7,443 bases of DNA, from contig CAZGOY010000078.1 of assembly GCA_964527565.1 (NCBI GenBank), forward strand, positions 1 to 7,443, read 5' to 3'. The translations under genes and the position numbers were made by a program. Under the pieces are notes generated by a model. That model worked only from the letters and a program-made list of their open reading frames with translations, made no database searches and was not told where the DNA came from. The DNA comes from JAGXQV01 sp964527565. GTDB taxonomy: Bacteria > Pseudomonadota > Gammaproteobacteria > Burkholderiales > Sulfuricellaceae. Within the stretch, counting starts at the first letter, position 1; each line of letters starts with the position of its first letter. Positions 5,887 to 7,443 of the stretch are shown here, in pieces.

Positions 5887-7119
5887 ATGCACCTGATTCA
5901 ACCTTTTGCCGGCCTGAGACCGGCCGCGGGCCGCGCCGCCGAAGTCGCCGCACCGCCCTATGACGTCCTGAGCAGCGAAGAGGCGCGCGCGCGCGCCGCG
6001 GGCCGTCCGTGGAGCTTCCTGCATATCTCCAAGCCGGAAATCGATTTGCCGCCGGATACCGATCCTTATGCCCCCCAAGTCTATGCCAAGGCGGCGGAAA
6101 ACCTGAAAGCCCTGCTGGAAAACGGTGTGCTGACCCGCGACGCGCAGCCTTGCTATTACGCCTATCGTCTGACCATGGGAGGGCACGTGCAGACCGGGCT
6201 GGTCGCCGCCGCCTCGGTGGCCGACTACGACAGCAACCGCATCCGCAAGCACGAATTTACCCGCCCCGACAAGGAAGACGACCGCGTGCGCCAGATCGAA
6301 GCGCTCAATGCCCAGACCGGCCCGGTGCTGCTGGCCTATCCCGCCGCGCCGCAAGTGGATGAACTGCTGGCTGCGGTCACGAACAGCCAGCCGGAGGCCG
6401 ATGTCACGGCGGATGACGGCATTCGTCACACGCTCTGGGCCATCCGCGACGAACACCTGCTCACCCGTATCACCGCCGCCTTCGACACCATGACCGCACT
6501 CTACATTGCCGATGGCCATCACCGCTCGGCCGCAGCCTCGCGGGTCGCTTCCGCGCGCCGCGCTGCGGGTGCCGGTGGAAAAAATGGGGATTACTTCCTG
6601 GCGGTGATCTTCCCGCACCACCAGATGAAGATCATGGATTACAACCGCGTGGTCAGGGATTTGAATGGCTTGGGGGAAGCGGCGTTCCTGGAGCGCGTGG
6701 CGCAAAACTTCACCGTGGAAAGCGCCGCCAGTCGCGTCAAGCCCGCCGCTCACGGCGAATTCGGGCTGTACCTGGCCGGGCGCTGGCATCGTCTGACCAT
6801 CCGTCCCGCACGGGTTCCCCAGAACGACCCGGTGGCGCGCCTGGATGTCAGCCTGCTGCAGAATCACCTGATTGCCCCGGTGCTGGGCATCAGCGACCCG
6901 CGCCGCGACAGACGCATCGATTTCATCGGCGGCATTCGCGGGCTGGAAGAGCTGGAGCGGCGCGTGGATAGCGGCGAGATGGCGGTGGCCTTCGCCCTGT
7001 TTCCCACCACCATGGAAGACCTGATGGCGGTGGCCGACGCCAACGAAGTCATGCCGCCGAAATCAACCTGGTTCGAGCCCAAGCTGGCCGATGGCCTGGT
7101 TTCCTTGGTTCTCGACTGA
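5887..7119 (+). CDS. DUF1015 family protein (function unknown)
   Basis: A full-length DUF1015 protein of 410 residues. Family signatures in order: an N-terminal PFAGLRP and APPYDV (22-27), HISKPEIDLP (46-55), RKHEFTRPDKEDDR (120-133), a central YIADGHHRSAAA (206-217), a DYNRVVRDL segment (251-259), and the C-terminal MPPKSTWFEPKL (389-400). There is no signal peptide or membrane segment, so it is probably cytoplasmic. The biochemical role is not established. The conserved Asp-Gly-His-His-Arg recalls the active-site loop of ParB/sulfiredoxin-fold enzymes such as the free-serine kinase SerK; that link is my inference. The ATG at 5887 is preceded by GGGA at 5873-5876 (10-base spacing) and by its own extended -10 promoter, so it is probably transcribed independently of thyA. 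A (GC)7 run at 5983-5996 lies within the coding frame. Confidence 0.95.
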   Translation: MHLIQPFAGLRPAAGRAAEVAAPPYDVLSSEEARARAAGRPWSFLHISKPEIDLPPDTDPYAPQVYAKAAENLKALLENGVLTRDAQPCYYAYRLTMGGHVQTGLVAAASVADYDSNRIRKHEFTRPDKEDDRVRQIEALNAQTGPVLLAYPAAPQVDELLAAVTNSQPEADVTADDGIRHTLWAIRDEHLLTRITAAFDTMTALYIADGHHRSAAASRVASARRAAGAGGKNGDYFLAVIFPHHQMKIMDYNRVVRDLNGLGEAAFLERVAQNFTVESAASRVKPAAHGEFGLYLAGRWHRLTIRPARVPQNDPVARLDVSLLQNHLIAPVLGISDPRRDRRIDFIGGIRGLEELERRVDSGEMAVAFALFPTTMEDLMAVADANEVMPPKSTWFEPKLADGLVSLVLD

Positions 7120-7158
7120 AAGCAACAGCTTGCGACATCCCCTGTTTGCTGCTTTCAG
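7116..7158. repeat. Inverted repeat after the DUF1015 gene
   Basis: CTGAAAGCA (7116-7124) and TGCTTTCAG (7150-7158) are perfect 9-base inverted arms around a 25-base loop, in which ACAG (7125-7128) and CTGT (7142-7145) could extend the pairing. The left arm includes the stop codon of the DUF1015 gene. Only a short GTTTG follows, so it is at best a weak terminator; it could equally be a binding site or a transcript-stabilising hairpin. Confidence 0.4.
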
Positions 7159-7194
7159 GCGGGTTTGAGTAAATCGTGTTTCCCGGACTCATCA

Positions 7195-7392
7195 ATGAAC
7201 CAGCAAGCACTTTCTTCATTCATCTGGTCTGTCGCCGACCTGCTGCGTGGTGACTATAAGCAATCCGAATACGGCAAGGTGATCCTGCCGTTTACCGTGC
7301 TGCGCCGTCTCGACTGCGTACTGGAACCCACCAAGGCGGCTGTGCTGGCGGAATATGCCGACAAGCAAAAGGCGGGGCTGAATCCTGAGTGA
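7195..7392 (+). pseudogene. hsdM: Type I restriction-modification methylase HsdM, truncated N-terminal fragment
   Basis: From ATG 7195 the 65 residues read MNQQALSSFIWSVADLLRG, then YGKVILPFTVLRRLDCVLEPTK, the start of the HsdM N-terminal helical domain, which in intact type I methylases precedes the SAM-binding N6-adenine methylase domain. Intact proteins have roughly 500 or more residues. Here the frame closes with TGA at 7390-7392 straight after LNPE, a point where close relatives continue into the rest of the helical domain. The methylase motifs are therefore absent, at least on this side of the break. A TTG at 7165 would add ten residues, but the family start is the MNQQ methionine. The sequence after the stop changes character (see the candidate insertion-sequence end). 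The gene is probably interrupted by a mobile element, with the remainder possibly lying right of the window together with hsdS and hsdR. Confidence 0.8.
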
Positions 7393-7443
7393 GTGTGGTC
7401 ACCTAATTTGATGTTCTGATTTTCACGTTTGGTGATGTTTGGT
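7390..7443. mobile_element. Candidate left end of an insertion sequence inside hsdM
   Basis: Immediately after the hsdM break the DNA becomes T-rich and G+C-poor, begins with TG, and contains the direct repeat TGATGTT (7409-7415 and 7433-7439, 24 bases apart). Subterminal repeated motifs near a TG end are seen in several insertion-sequence families, IS21-like ones among them. No transposase is visible because the window ends 54 bases in. The exact junction is unclear, since GAGT is repeated (7387-7390 and 7391-7394). The family is not assigned. Confidence 0.4.

Noticed and set aside
5983..5996. (GC)7 run as a special DNA structure or repeat
   Set aside because: It lies in frame in the DUF1015 gene encoding Ala/Arg codons and fits the local codon bias.
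5878..6867. Long - strand open frame (329 codons) opposite the DUF1015 gene
   Set aside because: Antisense shadow of a well-supported gene, low-complexity Gly/Val/His composition, no motif recognised.
7165..7194. TTG 7165 as the start of the HsdM fragment
   Set aside because: The added ten residues are not part of the family N-terminus, which begins at the MNQQ methionine at 7195.

Overview
The window reads as a high-G+C proteobacterial chromosome segment, most likely betaproteobacterial. The evidence is a conserved housekeeping block in which Aat and the bacterial leucyltransferase Bpt overlap, followed by a Pkn-type kinase, a 264-residue ThyA and a DUF1015 protein. The genus cannot be fixed from sequence alone. 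All confident genes lie on the + strand.

Left part (1 to about 1510): two genes of visibly lower G+C and different codon use that I read as the last two gene cassettes of a chromosomal integron array. Each gene ends in an attC-like imperfect palindrome (about 661-742 and 1446-1516). The second site is the clearer one: a consensus GTCCAAC box, an unpaired spacer, a 10-bp arm with one unpaired base, and the mirror-image right side. The first six bases of cassette 2 (TTGGAC, 737-742) rebuild the exact partner of its own left box when the cassette is closed into a circle, which independently supports cassette borders at 737 and 1510. The integrase and attI, if present, would lie left of the window. 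Cassette 1 encodes an unrecognised protein that is open at the left edge. Cassette 2 encodes a HEPN-like protein with an RNDAAH motif, a plausible RNase toxin or defence component.

Middle part (about 1511-4995): the array stops and the chromosome resumes with a short anonymous gene whose acidic C-terminal region carries QLSLF, an exact sliding-clamp-binding pentapeptide. Next come aat and bpt, overlapping by 17 bases. They encode the two transferases that place Leu/Phe on N-terminal Lys/Arg and Leu on N-terminal Asp/Glu, feeding ClpS/ClpAP. A membrane-anchored Ser/Thr kinase with a long Ala/Pro/Lys-rich outer tail follows 14 bases later.

Right part (5029-7443): thyA (dTMP synthesis), then an extended -10 promoter in front of a DUF1015 gene. 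At the edge is the N-terminal portion of a type I restriction-modification methylase gene (hsdM). It stops abruptly after 65 codons, where low-G+C, repeat-containing sequence begins, probably the end of an insertion sequence. The window is therefore a housekeeping block flanked on both sides by accessory DNA: integron cassettes on the left and a disrupted restriction locus on the right.
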